From Methylobacterium sp. R2-1 (GTDB lineage: Bacteria; Pseudomonadota; Alphaproteobacteria; Rhizobiales; Beijerinckiaceae), in the NCBI RefSeq assembly GCF_014191355.1, contig NZ_JACHWM010000002.1:417699-481698 (forward strand): DNA of 64,000 bases. The letters are read 5' to 3'. A program made the position numbers and the translations under genes. Positions 44,704 to 54,300 of the stretch are shown here, piece after piece. The notes beneath the pieces are model-generated. The model had not been told where the DNA came from. It ran no database searches and saw nothing but the letters and a program-made list of their open reading frames with translations. Positions within the stretch are counted from its first letter, which is position 1; each line of letters opens with the position of its first letter.

Positions 44704-45229
44704 GCCCCGTATGATCGTGTCTGGAATGGTCGTGCGTGCCGCCTGCCGCCTCCGGCGCCTTGGCCGCGAGGCTCTCCACGGCGAACTCCACCGGGACGCT
44801 GCCCGCCCGCTCGAAGGTCAGAGTCCCCTTCACCCTCTCGCCCTTCTTCAGCGGAGCCTTCAGGTCCAAGAACATCAGGTGGTGGCCGCTGGGAGCGAGC
44901 GTCACGGTCTGGCCGGGCGGGATCTCCAGGCCGTTGGCGAGCGGCGCCATCTTCATCACGCCGCCCTCCATCGACATCGTGTGCAACTCCCCGCGCCCGG
45001 CCGCCTCGATCGTGCCGCCGTTGAGCCGATCGGTTTCCGTCCCTGTATTCGTGACCGTGAGGTAGCCGCCCGCGACCTTGGCCCCGCCCGGCGTGGCGCG
45101 TGACCAGGGATGGCCGATCTTGAGCGGGCCGGCGGCGTAGTCGTGGGCGTGGGCCGGGCTGGACGCGGCAAGGTTCGTCACGGCAAGGCCGAGGCCGAGG
45201 AGGGCGGCCGGGAAAGCGTGAAGGCGCAT
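44687..45229 (-). CDS. Periplasmic copper chaperone PCuAC
   Basis: This 180-residue exported PCuAC (DUF461) protein has a signal peptide ending SSPAHA. The mature part starts with His (HDYAAGPLKIG). The Cu(I) motif H-(M)x10-M-x21-H-x-M is present: GELHTMSMEGGVMKM and later GHHLMFLDL. A His/Asp-rich tail (HDHSRHDHTGHDHGH) adds a second Cu(II) site as in other PCuAC proteins. ATG 45229 has a GGAGA site and begins the signal peptide. It overlaps the SCO gene and lies 137 bp after the YcnI-PCuAC fusion. Confidence 0.93.
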   Translation of the reverse strand: MRLHAFPAALLGLGLAVTNLAASSPAHAHDYAAGPLKIGHPWSRATPGGAKVAGGYLTVTNTGTETDRLNGGTIEAAGRGELHTMSMEGGVMKMAPLANGLEIPPGQTVTLAPSGHHLMFLDLKAPLKKGERVKGTLTFERAGSVPVEFAVESLAAKAPEAAGGTHDHSRHDHTGHDHGH

Positions 45230-45366
45230 GATCGTGTCTCCGTTCGCAGAGAAGGGAAAGGGCGCGCGGACCTCGAGCCTCGAATTCCGCACGCAGCGGT
45301 TCTCCATCGAGGCTGCTGCCCGCGCGACGGGGTCGCCGGTCAAAGCGGTCCGGTCAGGACCCGTGG

Positions 45367-46380
45367 TCAGTGATGGTGCGGGGGGCCGCCGGCCTCGGGC
45401 GCGGCGCTGCCGGGTCCTTGCGCGCCGATCGGTGCCACGGTGAAGGTCACCGGCACCGTCCCGGCCCGTTCGAAGGTCAGCGTGCCCGCGACGGTCTCGC
45501 CCGCCTTCAGCCCGTCCTTCAGGTCGAGGAACATCAGGTGGTAGCCGCCGGGCTTGAGCGCGACGGTTTCCCCCGGCGCGAGGGCGAGGCCGCCCTCGAC
45601 GGGGGCCATCTTCATCACGCCGCCCTCCGTCGTCATCGAGTGGATCTCGGCCCGTCCCGCCTGGGGGATCGCGGCGGCGGTCAGCCGGTCTGGCTCGGTG
45701 CCGGCGTTGCGCAGCGTCACGTAGCCGCCGGCGACCTTCGCCCCGCCCGGCGTCGCCCGCAGCCAGGGCACCTCGATCACGATCGCCCCGGCCTTCGCGG
45801 CGGGCGCGGCCGGAGCCTGCGCCGCCTGCGTCGCGGCGCCAGGGGCGGCGACGATCCGAACCGCCGGCGCCGGCGCCTTCAGTGCCCGCGCCGGTTCACC
45901 CTCGGCCGGAACCTCGCTCCAGCGGTAGCTGCCCTCGGTGCAATCCTGCTCGACGGGGAAGTAGATCGTCGCGCCGGGCGCGAAGGCATCGGAAATCCGG
46001 GCGAAGAAGGTGAACTCGTCAACCTGCTCGTCGGGCAGGCTGCCGCCGCTCCAGGTGATCCGGGTGACGCCCTCCGAGACCTGCCCGTGGAAGGACGGGT
46101 AGGCGCGGGCATAGGCCGACTTGACCGTGCTGATCGTCCAGCCGGGTTTCGGCATCGGCTTGGCACCGGTGACGCCCTCGGGGATGGTGACGCTGACGCG
46201 GGTGGTCGGTCGGCCGTCGCAGCCGTGCATGATCTGGACGACGCCGCGATAGGCGGCGTTGGGCGCGGCCTCCTTGCGTTCCAGCACGGCGTGGGCCGAG
46301 GCGGAGGAGATGAGCGCGGAGCTGATCAGGACGAGCGACAGGGCGGCGCGAAGAGGGGCGCGAGGGCAAGAGCGGGGCAT
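45367..46380 (-). CDS. YcnI (DUF1775)-PCuAC fusion copper protein
   Basis: This 337-residue exported protein joins two copper domains. The DUF1775/YcnI domain is at about residues 30-170: signal cleavage after SSASA exposes His as mature residue 1 (HAVLERKEA), and a conserved Trp lies in KPGWTISTVK, both YcnI copper-site features. An Ala/Pro linker at about 175-200 leads to a PCuAC domain at about 200-320 (RATPGGAKVAGGYVTL, AEIHSMTTEGGVMKM, GYHLMFLDL). The tail ends PPHHH. The PCuAC half closely resembles the separate PCuAC gene downstream, suggesting duplication. Confidence 0.92.
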   Translation of the reverse strand: MPRSCPRAPLRAALSLVLISSALISSASAHAVLERKEAAPNAAYRGVVQIMHGCDGRPTTRVSVTIPEGVTGAKPMPKPGWTISTVKSAYARAYPSFHGQVSEGVTRITWSGGSLPDEQVDEFTFFARISDAFAPGATIYFPVEQDCTEGSYRWSEVPAEGEPARALKAPAPAVRIVAAPGAATQAAQAPAAPAAKAGAIVIEVPWLRATPGGAKVAGGYVTLRNAGTEPDRLTAAAIPQAGRAEIHSMTTEGGVMKMAPVEGGLALAPGETVALKPGGYHLMFLDLKDGLKAGETVAGTLTFERAGTVPVTFTVAPIGAQGPGSAAPEAGGPPHHH

Positions 46381-46428
46381 GGGCGGTTCCGGTTATCTGA
46401 CGTCGAAGGATCGCGGGGATCGGGCGAG

Positions 46429-46848
46429 TCAGGCAGCCGGCGGCGCCCGGGCATGGGCGAGGGTGAAGGGGGGTGGCCGGGCGGCCCGGCGCTGGGCGCC
46501 GAACCAGTCGGCGCACACAGCCTCCCGCTCGAGCCAGGCGATCTCGGTCGAAAGGGGAGGGGGGAGCGCGGCGGCCGGCGCGTGATGTGCGGCCGTACAG
46601 CAGCCTGTACGATGGGAAACCGGGGCCGGATGCTCATCCTTGGCCGCAAACTCGACGGAGACCGCCCCACCCGTGACGGCGGCGTTCGCGATCGACAGGC
46701 AGAGGAAGTCGGGAGCGCCCGCGACGGGAAGGGCCGCGATGCCGCCGAGAAGGGCCTGGAGCACCAACGCGTAGAGCGCGGCCACGGCGGTCAGCCCACG
46801 CAGGACGCGCGGCGCTCCTCCGGTCCGGTCGCGGCGTGGGCTCGGCAT
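46429..46848 (-). CDS. DUF2946-like small membrane protein (first copy)
   Basis: This 139-residue protein has a membrane helix (LTAVAALYALVLQALLGGIAAL), then an exported Cys/His segment (DEHPAPVSHRTGCCTAAHHAPA) and a tail ending ARAPPAA. ATG 46848 is chosen because the family starts shortly before the helix; the frame continues 37 codons further upstream. It is the first gene of the copper cluster and paralogous to the second DUF2946 copy near 43.7 kb. Regulation of the cluster would lie in the 319-bp gap before it. Confidence 0.65.
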   Translation of the reverse strand: MPSPRRDRTGGAPRVLRGLTAVAALYALVLQALLGGIAALPVAGAPDFLCLSIANAAVTGGAVSVEFAAKDEHPAPVSHRTGCCTAAHHAPAAALPPPLSTEIAWLEREAVCADWFGAQRRAARPPPFTLAHARAPPAA

Positions 46849-47167
46849 GGGCACGAGCCTTACGCCGCTTCGGGCCGCTCCGGTAGAGGGCCGGGCCGGC
46901 GCCATTCCGCCGCTCTTCGCCGTCCTGTCGGACCCCGCGCGAGACCTCTGCCGGAGCATCCCCGGATCTCACGGCGTGTGCCGCCACACCCGGACGCCAC
47001 AATATGGCCCGGAACGGCATGGCTTCTTAACCACGAGACCGCAACAACCGCGGCACGAGGACTTGGCCGAGACTTGGCTTCGACACCCTGGTTTTTACAC
47101 TCGGGCGTTTGAGCCGGGACCCTTGGCCGGATCCACCGACCGCACCCTCCATCCAGAGCCCGGATCG
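46849..47167. other. 319-bp divergent intergenic region
   Basis: The gap lies between the copper cluster (leftward) and the L,D-transpeptidase (rightward). No convincing gene, hairpin or metal-regulator operator was recognised. Confidence 0.4.
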
Positions 47168-48484
47168 ATGCTGCAGACCGCGCGCCAACCCCGTTTCCGT
47201 CCCCTTGGCCGCCCTTTGGCTGCCGGGCTCCTGGGGGCGACGCTGCTCGCCGGCCCGGCGCTCGCGCGCGATGCCGGCTTCGCCCAGGCCGAATGGGCGC
47301 AGGACTACTCCTCGCCCACCACCATGCAGGTGCACCGCTCCTCGACGCCGATCCTCTCGCCCGACACCATCGCGGCGACCGAGGCGATGGTCGAGAAGTA
47401 CCGCGCCATCGTCTCGCGCGGCGGCTGGCAGAACGTGTCCGGCGCGGCGGGCCTGCGGGTCGGCTCCCGTGGTCCGGCGGTGGCGGCGGTGCGCCAGCGC
47501 CTGATCGTCACCGGCGATCTCGACGCCACGGCCGGCGGCGCCGGCGTCTACGATTCCTACGTCGCGGCCGGCGTGAAGCGCTTCCAGGCCCGCCACGGCC
47601 TGTCGCAAACCGGCCAGATGAGCCCGGCGACGCAGGCGGCGATGAACGTGCCCGCCGACGTGCGCCTGCGCCAGCTCGAGACCAACGTGATCCGCCTGCG
47701 CTCCTATTCGGGCGATCTCGGCCGGCGCTTCGTCATCACCAACATCCCCGCCGCCCTGGTGCAGACGGTGGAGAACGGCCAGGTCGTGACGCTGCACGCC
47801 GCGGGCGTCGGCAAGATCGACCGCCAGTCGCCGATCATGAATGCCAAGGCGGTCGAGATCAATTTCAACCCGACCTGGACGGTCCCGGCCTCGATCGTGA
47901 GGAAGGACCTGATCCCGAAGATGCAGAAGGACCCGAACTACCTCACGGACAACAAGATCCGCATCCTTTCAGGGGGGCAGGAGATCTCACCGCGCTCCGT
48001 GAATTGGAACTCGGACGAGGGTACCCGCTACACCTACCGCCAGGATTCGGGCGCCGACTTCAACTCGATGGGCGTCGTGCGCATCAACATCCCGAACCCG
48101 CACGGGGTGTTCATGCACGACACCAATTCCCGCGGCGTGTTCGGCGACGACTTCCGCTTCATCTCCTCGGGCTGCGTGCGCGTGCAGAACGTGCGCGAGT
48201 ACATCACGTGGCTGCTGAAGGACACGCCCGGCTGGGATCGCGCCCATGTCGAGCAGGCGGTGGAGAGCGGCCAGCGCATCGACGCGCGGCTCACCCAGCC
48301 CGTGCCGGTCTACTGGACCTACATCACCGCCTGGGCGACCCCGGACGGAACGGTGCAGTTCCGCGACGACATCTACAAGCGCGACGGCGTGAACGTGCCC
48401 TCCACCATCGAGGCCCCGACCCCGGTCGCCAGCGCCGCCTCGACCCAGCCCGAGGTGTTCGAGCCGGGCGACGAGGAGAACTGA
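47168..48484 (+). CDS. L,D-transpeptidase (YcbB/LdtD type) with peptidoglycan-binding domain
   Basis: This 438-residue periplasmic enzyme forms or remodels 3-3 peptidoglycan cross-links, or attaches outer membrane proteins. It has a signal peptide (LGRPLAAGLLGATLLAGPALA) and a peptidoglycan-binding domain at about residues 95-160 (LRVGSRGPAVAAVRQRL, FQARHGLSQTGQMSPAT). The YkuD catalytic domain covers about 190-365, with HGVFMHDTN and catalytic Cys336 in SSGCVRVQN. ATG 47168 follows a divergent promoter region; the frame extends upstream without a signal. A strong terminator follows. Confidence 0.9.
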   Translation: MLQTARQPRFRPLGRPLAAGLLGATLLAGPALARDAGFAQAEWAQDYSSPTTMQVHRSSTPILSPDTIAATEAMVEKYRAIVSRGGWQNVSGAAGLRVGSRGPAVAAVRQRLIVTGDLDATAGGAGVYDSYVAAGVKRFQARHGLSQTGQMSPATQAAMNVPADVRLRQLETNVIRLRSYSGDLGRRFVITNIPAALVQTVENGQVVTLHAAGVGKIDRQSPIMNAKAVEINFNPTWTVPASIVRKDLIPKMQKDPNYLTDNKIRILSGGQEISPRSVNWNSDEGTRYTYRQDSGADFNSMGVVRINIPNPHGVFMHDTNSRGVFGDDFRFISSGCVRVQNVREYITWLLKDTPGWDRAHVEQAVESGQRIDARLTQPVPVYWTYITAWATPDGTVQFRDDIYKRDGVNVPSTIEAPTPVASAASTQPEVFEPGDEEN

Positions 48485-48537
48485 GGATCGCTCTCAGCCC
48501 CAGTCCGGCCGGCGTGATCGGTCGGGGCGAGCCGGAA

Positions 48538-48590
48538 TGAACACAACCCCGGACCGGATTCGACATCCGGTCCGGGGTTGTGTTCATTTT
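48538..48590 (+). terminator. Strong intrinsic terminator (22-bp perfect stem)
   Basis: Perfect inverted arms 48538-48559 and 48565-48586 with loop TCGAC are followed by TTTT. It ends the L,D-transpeptidase transcript and insulates the sigma factor gene. Confidence 0.95.
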
Positions 48591-48715
48591 AGCGGGACCG
48601 GTTCGTGCATCGCGCCGGTCCGGCAGGATCACGACCTGCCGAAATTTTATCGCGAAATTTTTGCCGTCGGAGCGGCGTGAGCGGATTAAAGGGGGCGGGC
48701 AGACGTCAACGGTTT

Positions 48716-49288
48716 ATGGTGCTCGATAGAACGCGCTCGAAACGCTCCGATATCGTCGATCTGCTGGTGCCCCTGCGGCGCTACGCACGGTCGCTGACGC
48801 GGGATTCGCTCAAGGCGGATGACCTCGTCCACGATACCATGGTCCGCGCCCTCGAATCGCGCGCGAACCTGAGGCCCGACACGAACCTGCGCACCTGGAT
48901 GATGACGGTGCTGCACAACGTCTTCATCGACGAGCAGCGCCGCAAGCGGGTCGAGGCGCGCCATGCCGACGTGCTGGTACAACTCTCCGAGGAGATGGCC
49001 CCCCCGGCCCAGGAAGGGCAGGTGCGGCTGATGCAGATCCGCAAGGCCTTCGAGAGTCTGCCCGAGGAGCAGCGCGCCGCGCTTCACCTCGTGACCCTGG
49101 AGGGGATGGCCTATGCCGACGCGGCGGCCGTGCTGGGCATCCCGATCGGCACCCTGATGTCGCGGCTCGGGCGCGGCCGGGCCGCCCTGCGCGCCTTCGA
49201 GGAAGGCAGCCATAAGGGCAAGGCGAGTTCTTCCGACGAAGGCCCCGAGCGTGGCCGTGCACATCTGCGTGTCGTCGGGGGGAATTGA
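48716..49288 (+). CDS. ECF sigma factor
   Basis: This 190-residue RNA polymerase sigma factor has region 2 at about residues 12-85 (LRRYARSLTRDSLKADDLVHDTM, then LRTWMMTVLHNVFIDEQRR) and region 4 at about 110-165 (LPEEQRAALHLVTLEGM, AAAVLGIPIGTLMSRLGRGR). The tail is Ser/Glu-rich. ATG 48716 precedes the conserved core by ten residues. The next gene is its probable membrane anti-sigma factor, 83 bp downstream. The NepR-like gene of this window is about 13 kb away and not linked. The ECF subgroup was not determined. Confidence 0.9.
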   Translation: MVLDRTRSKRSDIVDLLVPLRRYARSLTRDSLKADDLVHDTMVRALESRANLRPDTNLRTWMMTVLHNVFIDEQRRKRVEARHADVLVQLSEEMAPPAQEGQVRLMQIRKAFESLPEEQRAALHLVTLEGMAYADAAAVLGIPIGTLMSRLGRGRAALRAFEEGSHKGKASSSDEGPERGRAHLRVVGGN

Positions 49289-49371
49289 TGACCCTGACGA
49301 ACCGTTAATACAGCAACACCGGTAAGCGACGGGGCTGGACGGTGAGCAAGCAGGGCAGTCGGAGTGGGCTG

Positions 49372-50145
49372 ATGGTTGATCCAGTCACGGAAACCGATCT
49401 CATCGCGTATGTCGATGGCGAACTCGACCCGATGCGTCGCGTCGAGGTCGAGGCGCATCTCGCGCGCAATCCCCAGGACGCGCTGCAGGTCATGGCCGAC
49501 CTGCGCGACCGCGACGCCTTGCGTGAAGCCTTCTTGTCCGTGCCGAGCTTGCCGCCGGAGCGGCTGCGCGCGAGCGCGCGCCGGATCGACCGCGCCTTTG
49601 CGTGGCAGCGGGTCCGTTCCCGCATGCGCCGGGCGGCGGCCGTCGTGGTGCTGGTCGGAGCCGGCTGGCTCGCCCATACCGAGAGCGGCAGCTTCGGCGT
49701 GCCCGGCTCCTTCGCCTCGCCGATCGACCCGTCCTTGGCCGAGGAGGCGAAGCAGGCCCGTGAGGCAGTCCAGATCCGCGCCCGCGTGACGAGCCAGTTC
49801 TCCGTCGCCTCGGCCTACGATCCTGCCGCCCTCGAAGCCGCGACCGGTGTCGATCTGCCGCCGCTGCCGAAGGGCTGGGTCGTCCGGGACGTGCAGATCT
49901 TCCCAAGCCGAAACGGCACCGGGATCGAGGTGTCGATCCAGTCGGCCGAGATCGGTGAACTCGCCCTGTTCGCCAAGCACAGCAGTGGAACGCTGCCGGC
50001 CGAAGGAGCGGAGCCGGTGGCCCGGTCGAGCGACGGGACGACCGCCTATTGGCGCAACGGCAACACTGCCTACGCGTTGAGCGGCTCGCGCAACGATCCG
50101 GCCCTGCACGCCGCTGCTGCCCGCCTCGCCGCGATTCGGGAGTAG
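49372..50145 (+). CDS. Membrane anti-sigma factor for the adjacent ECF sigma
   Basis: This 257-residue protein has an N-terminal anti-sigma region (DLIAYVDGELDPMRRVEVEAHL, about residues 8-30) and one membrane helix near residue 90 (AAAVVVLVGAGWLAH). A periplasmic domain ends WRNGNTAYALSG. No zinc-binding HxxxCxxC motif is present, so it is the non-zinc kind. ATG 49372 has a GGAG site; GTG 49342 would add ten residues. The usual gene order and overlap in transcription with the sigma factor support the pairing. Confidence 0.8.
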   Translation: MVDPVTETDLIAYVDGELDPMRRVEVEAHLARNPQDALQVMADLRDRDALREAFLSVPSLPPERLRASARRIDRAFAWQRVRSRMRRAAAVVVLVGAGWLAHTESGSFGVPGSFASPIDPSLAEEAKQAREAVQIRARVTSQFSVASAYDPAALEAATGVDLPPLPKGWVVRDVQIFPSRNGTGIEVSIQSAEIGELALFAKHSSGTLPAEGAEPVARSSDGTTAYWRNGNTAYALSGSRNDPALHAAAARLAAIRE

Positions 50146-51390
50146 GGCCCGTCCGGCGATGGCGGATGCCGGATCGTCGGGTTCATCGTTTCAAAAGGGG
50201 GCCGCGTCTGTCGTCCCTGATTGCGCTTGGCCGAAACACGCGGCCTTGGCAGCGATTCGTGGCTGGTCGAAAAGGTCATCGTCAGCTGCCAAGCGGCCCG
50301 AATTGTGCGGTCGCGCGGCTGCACTCGATCTTCGCGGTTCGTCGAAGAAGCCGGTCCGTTGCGAGCGGCCTTGTCCGTCGCGACCGTTTCAGGTCTTGCT
50401 GGAGCGCGATCGAGGACGAGGGCCGCGTGAGCTGGGAAGCCGGTGAGCCGTGAGTGGGCGCCTTCTCCCGATAAGCCGAAGGCGGATGAGCCATCCGAGT
50501 GATAGGCTGGAGCCGGGATGACAGCGGCTGATCGAGTCAGGATCCAGGTTCCTGATCGAGTGTGCCGTCTGGAAGGCTGGGTGCCGTCTTCAGGAGAGTG
50601 TCGGTGCACCTCCAAGAGGTGCGAGTGCAAGGCCCGCGGTCAAGGCCTGTTTCCATTCCGAGATGCCGGTGCCGCTGGGGTTTCGTGTTGGGCACCGACA
50701 GCAAAGCGTGGCAGGATTCCGCAGCGTGTGAGATCGACGTCGCCTTCAGGCATGACGCGCTCATTCTTCTCTTGATTAAAAAATGTTCTCTAGGTAACAA
50801 ATGCGCATCAGGTTAGTGTATGGCGCAATTAATACCAGTTGTTACGGGTATTGTTTGTATTCTGATGTTTGACAATGATATCTACTTGATTGATTTGTTT
50901 TGAGTGGGTTTTTCTGAATTCCTAATCCGCGCGGCATGTCTTCTGGGCCGAGCCTATGAACGGTTTAAGCCGATGCCCTCAGTTTCGTGTGGTATAGACA
51001 GGACCGTCACCAGCTGTTCCCAGAAAATGGATATAGACTGCCCCATGACGGCAGATCCATCCGCCTCGGCCGGCTCCTCGCGCTTGGGTTGTGGTGGAAG
51101 GATTGCTCCCGGCGAGCGTAATGGCTACTGCTTCGCTTGTTGCGGTGCGGTCGAGAGGCGAGATGTGAAGTCTGGCAATCCGTGCAGAGGCCGTTCAGAA
51201 GCCGGGAACAGGCATTCCCCGCGCTCCCTGCTGTCCCGCGCTGCAGCAACGTGCAGGGAGTGATAAGATCCCTTCCCGTGCTTGGCCGGATTGATGTTGC
51301 ATCGGCCCATCGGTTGCCCGACCCGAGCGGGAAATCGACCAGGATCCTACCTGAAAATCGTGGATCAATCCACGCGCGAGGTTTCTGACG
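50146..51390. other. 1245-bp gap with AT-rich core, no convincing gene
   Basis: Short open frames on both strands have no recognisable family, poor start sites and mixed composition. The stretch 50761-50930 is strikingly AT-rich (roughly one-third GC against about 70% around it). It includes TTGACA at 50869-50874 but only a weak -10. Two small hairpins are visible: CGCCTTC/GAAGGCG (50460-50483) and GCACCTC/GAGGTGC (50606-50622). Confidence 0.6.
50606..50622. other. Short perfect hairpin
   Basis: GCACCTC and GAGGTGC flank CAA. There is no T-run; function unknown. Confidence 0.4.
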
Positions 51391-54300
51391 GTGTTCAGGC
51401 GCAGCTTGCAATTGCTCTCGAAGCAGGTCGGCCTCGGGAAGATCCCGCGCGGGCCCCGGCTGCGAGCGTCCGGAGGACTGACAGGCCAGGGCGGCTTCGA
51501 TCCCGTCTTCTATCGGCGATACTATCCGGACCTCGCCGTTCTGGGTGAAGACGGGAAGGCCCTCAGGGAGCACTATGTCAGGCACGGCCGAAAGGAGGGT
51601 CGGGCTCGGAATGCGGCCGCACTGATCGCTGCGCTGGAGCGTGACCGAGGTCCGCTGCCAAAGGACTTTATTCCTGAACATTACCGGGCGCTCTACGACG
51701 ATCTGGCCAGCCTGTCCGAGCCGTGGGAGCTCAGCGAACATTATCTGCGCTTCGGCCGATCCGAGGGGCGTGCATACCGGGCGGACCTATCGGTCCTCGA
51801 TCAGGAATATGAGCGCCTGCTCGCGCCCGGTGCCGCGTCGGGTGGGCGCCGCCCCGCCGAGAGCTTCGTTCACCTGCTGGTCGCCGCGCGGGTCCTCCCA
51901 GGGCGATGGCTCGACCTTTTCGTGCTCCACGAATTCGCCCTGCTGAACGAGGGATGGCTGACGCACACGCCCACCTCGCGCATGGAGGGGCTTGTCGCCT
52001 TCCTGACCGAGGGCGTGGACCGCCTTGCTCCGATCTCTCTGAGCTTGCGCTTCGACCCCGCCTTTTATCGCTCGAACAATCCGGACGCTCCTGTCGGCGC
52101 CAGTGATGCCGACCTTTACCGCCACTGGCTCGGTCAGGGCATCCAGAATGGGGAGCCCGGCACCGAGGCCGCGGCGCTGGTCCAGCTTCTCGGGGAGGAG
52201 CGTTTTCCCGAGAGCTTCGACGAGGCGGCCTACCGCTCGCTGCTGCCCGAGGGGGTCGCCTCGCCACAAGCAGGGCGGCTGAACGCCCTCCGGCATTTCA
52301 TCACGACGGGCTTCCAGCTCTGGGAGCTGGAGCCCGTGCGGCAGGTCTGCTCGGCCCAGTTCCTTGAGCGGATCGGCGAGTACCATCTCGTCCGTGGCAA
52401 CGCCATCGCGGCCAAGGAAGCCTTTGACCGGTCGCTGAAAGCAGGCCTCATCTCCGGCCGCCTCCATCATCGGCGCGGCGACGCGTTGCGCGCCCTCAGC
52501 CGCACCAACGATGCTGCGCGCGCCTTCGCGAATGCGGCGGATGTCCCGGGCGCCGTCGTGTGGAGCCATATCCACGCGATCGACGGTCTGCTCGCACAGC
52601 CAAGCGGTGTTGCGGAGGCCCTCGACCGTGTCCAGCGCTCGGCCGAGGAATGGCACGCCAACGCGCACTGGCGCTCGGCCGCGCATCGCGCCCTGGTGGC
52701 CTCCTTCGCTCTCACGAGTGAGAAGGCGCGGGCGGACTACGCCGCCGGCCGGCGCCAGGAGGCGGATGATCGCCTCACTGCCTGCCTCGACCAGATCAGC
52801 AGCCTGATCGAGGCGGTCGATCCGCTGCCGGCACCACTTGCGGCTCCGGCGAACGGACATCTCGTCATCGTCGCCAACCGCGATCTTCCCCAATGCGACC
52901 ATTACCGTGTCGTGCAGAAGATCCAGCAGCTCGAGCATGGCGGCTGGACGGTCGAGGTCTTCACGCAGGATGAGGCGGCCGATTGCCGGCCGACCCTCGA
53001 CAGAGCCGCGGCGGTGATCTTCTACCGCGTGGCGGCCTTTCCCGGCGTCCTGCACGCGATCCTCTACGCCCGCGCGCTCGGCCTGCCGACGATCTACGAG
53101 ATCGACGACATCGTCTTCGATGCCGCCATGTTCCCGGATCCCCTGGAAAGCTTCGAGGGCCAGATCACACCCAAGCAATACGTCGATCTGCAGTACGGCG
53201 TGCCGCTGTTCCGCTACGCCATGCAAGCCTGCGACATCGGCCTCGCCTCCACGCCGGCGCTGGCCGAGCGGATGCGTCCGCTCGTCCGCTCGGGCGTCTG
53301 CCACATCCTGCGCAACGGTCTCGACACGCGCAATCTCCCTTTCCTGAAGCGCCCGCGCGCGCCCTTCTCGGACAAGACCCTGACCATCTTCTATGGATCG
53401 GGTACGCGCGCGCACAACAAGGATTTCAACGACCTCGCCGCGCCCGCGCTCCTCACGGTGATGGAGCGGAATCCGCATGTCCGCCTCGTGATCGCCGGCT
53501 ATCTGCGCCTCGGCGACGGATTCCGGCGGTTCGCGCACCGGGTCCGCCAACTCGGCTTCACCGACGACGTGGCGGCCTATTGGGAGGCGCTTTCGGGGGC
53601 GGACATCAACCTGGCGGTTCTCGCGCCCGGCCCCTTCGCCGACGCCAAGAGCGAGATCAAGTGGCTGGAAGCCGCCATGTGCGGCATCCCCTCGATCGTC
53701 AGCGCAACGCGCACCTACCGGGAGATTCTCCTCGACCGGCAGGATGCCCTGCTGGCCGAGACGGTTCAGGATTGGACGAAGGCCCTCACCACGCTGATCG
53801 GCGACCCCGCCCTGCGCCGAAAGATCGGGGATCAAGCGCGGGAGAAGGCGGTGGCGTCCTACGGTCTGGATGCCGCCGTCGAGGTTCTGAACGGGATTTT
53901 CGCCGCCCCACCCCAACAGACCAGGCGGCAGGCCGCATCACGCCTTCCGGCCGATACGACGCCACCCCCCCCGGGAATGGTTGCCGAGGGCTGGGCCGAT
54001 CTCACCGGCGCGGATGCGCCGCCGCTGACAGAGGCGGCAGGATCCGTCGTACGGACGCGCCGGGGAGGCAAGCCGCGCATCCTGGTGATCAACGTCTACT
54101 TCCCGCCCCAGACAGTGGGGGGCGCCACACGGGTCGTGCGCGACAATATCGATCACATCCTCGATCAGGCCGCGGACCGGTTCGAACTCGCCGTGGCCGC
54201 ATCTGACATGGAGGCCGAGCCCCCCTATCAGACCCGCATCGACGCCTATCGCGGCATCCCCGTCTTCCGCATCGCCACACCGCGCGAACGGAACATGGAC

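Noticed and set aside
50159..50446. 95-codon frame after the anti-sigma gene
   Set aside because: No family features, weak start, and composition like non-coding sequence.
50904..51263. 119-codon frame upstream of the glycosyltransferase
   Set aside because: Begins in the AT-rich tract, erratic codon use, no recognisable domain; overlaps an equally unsupported frame on the other strand.
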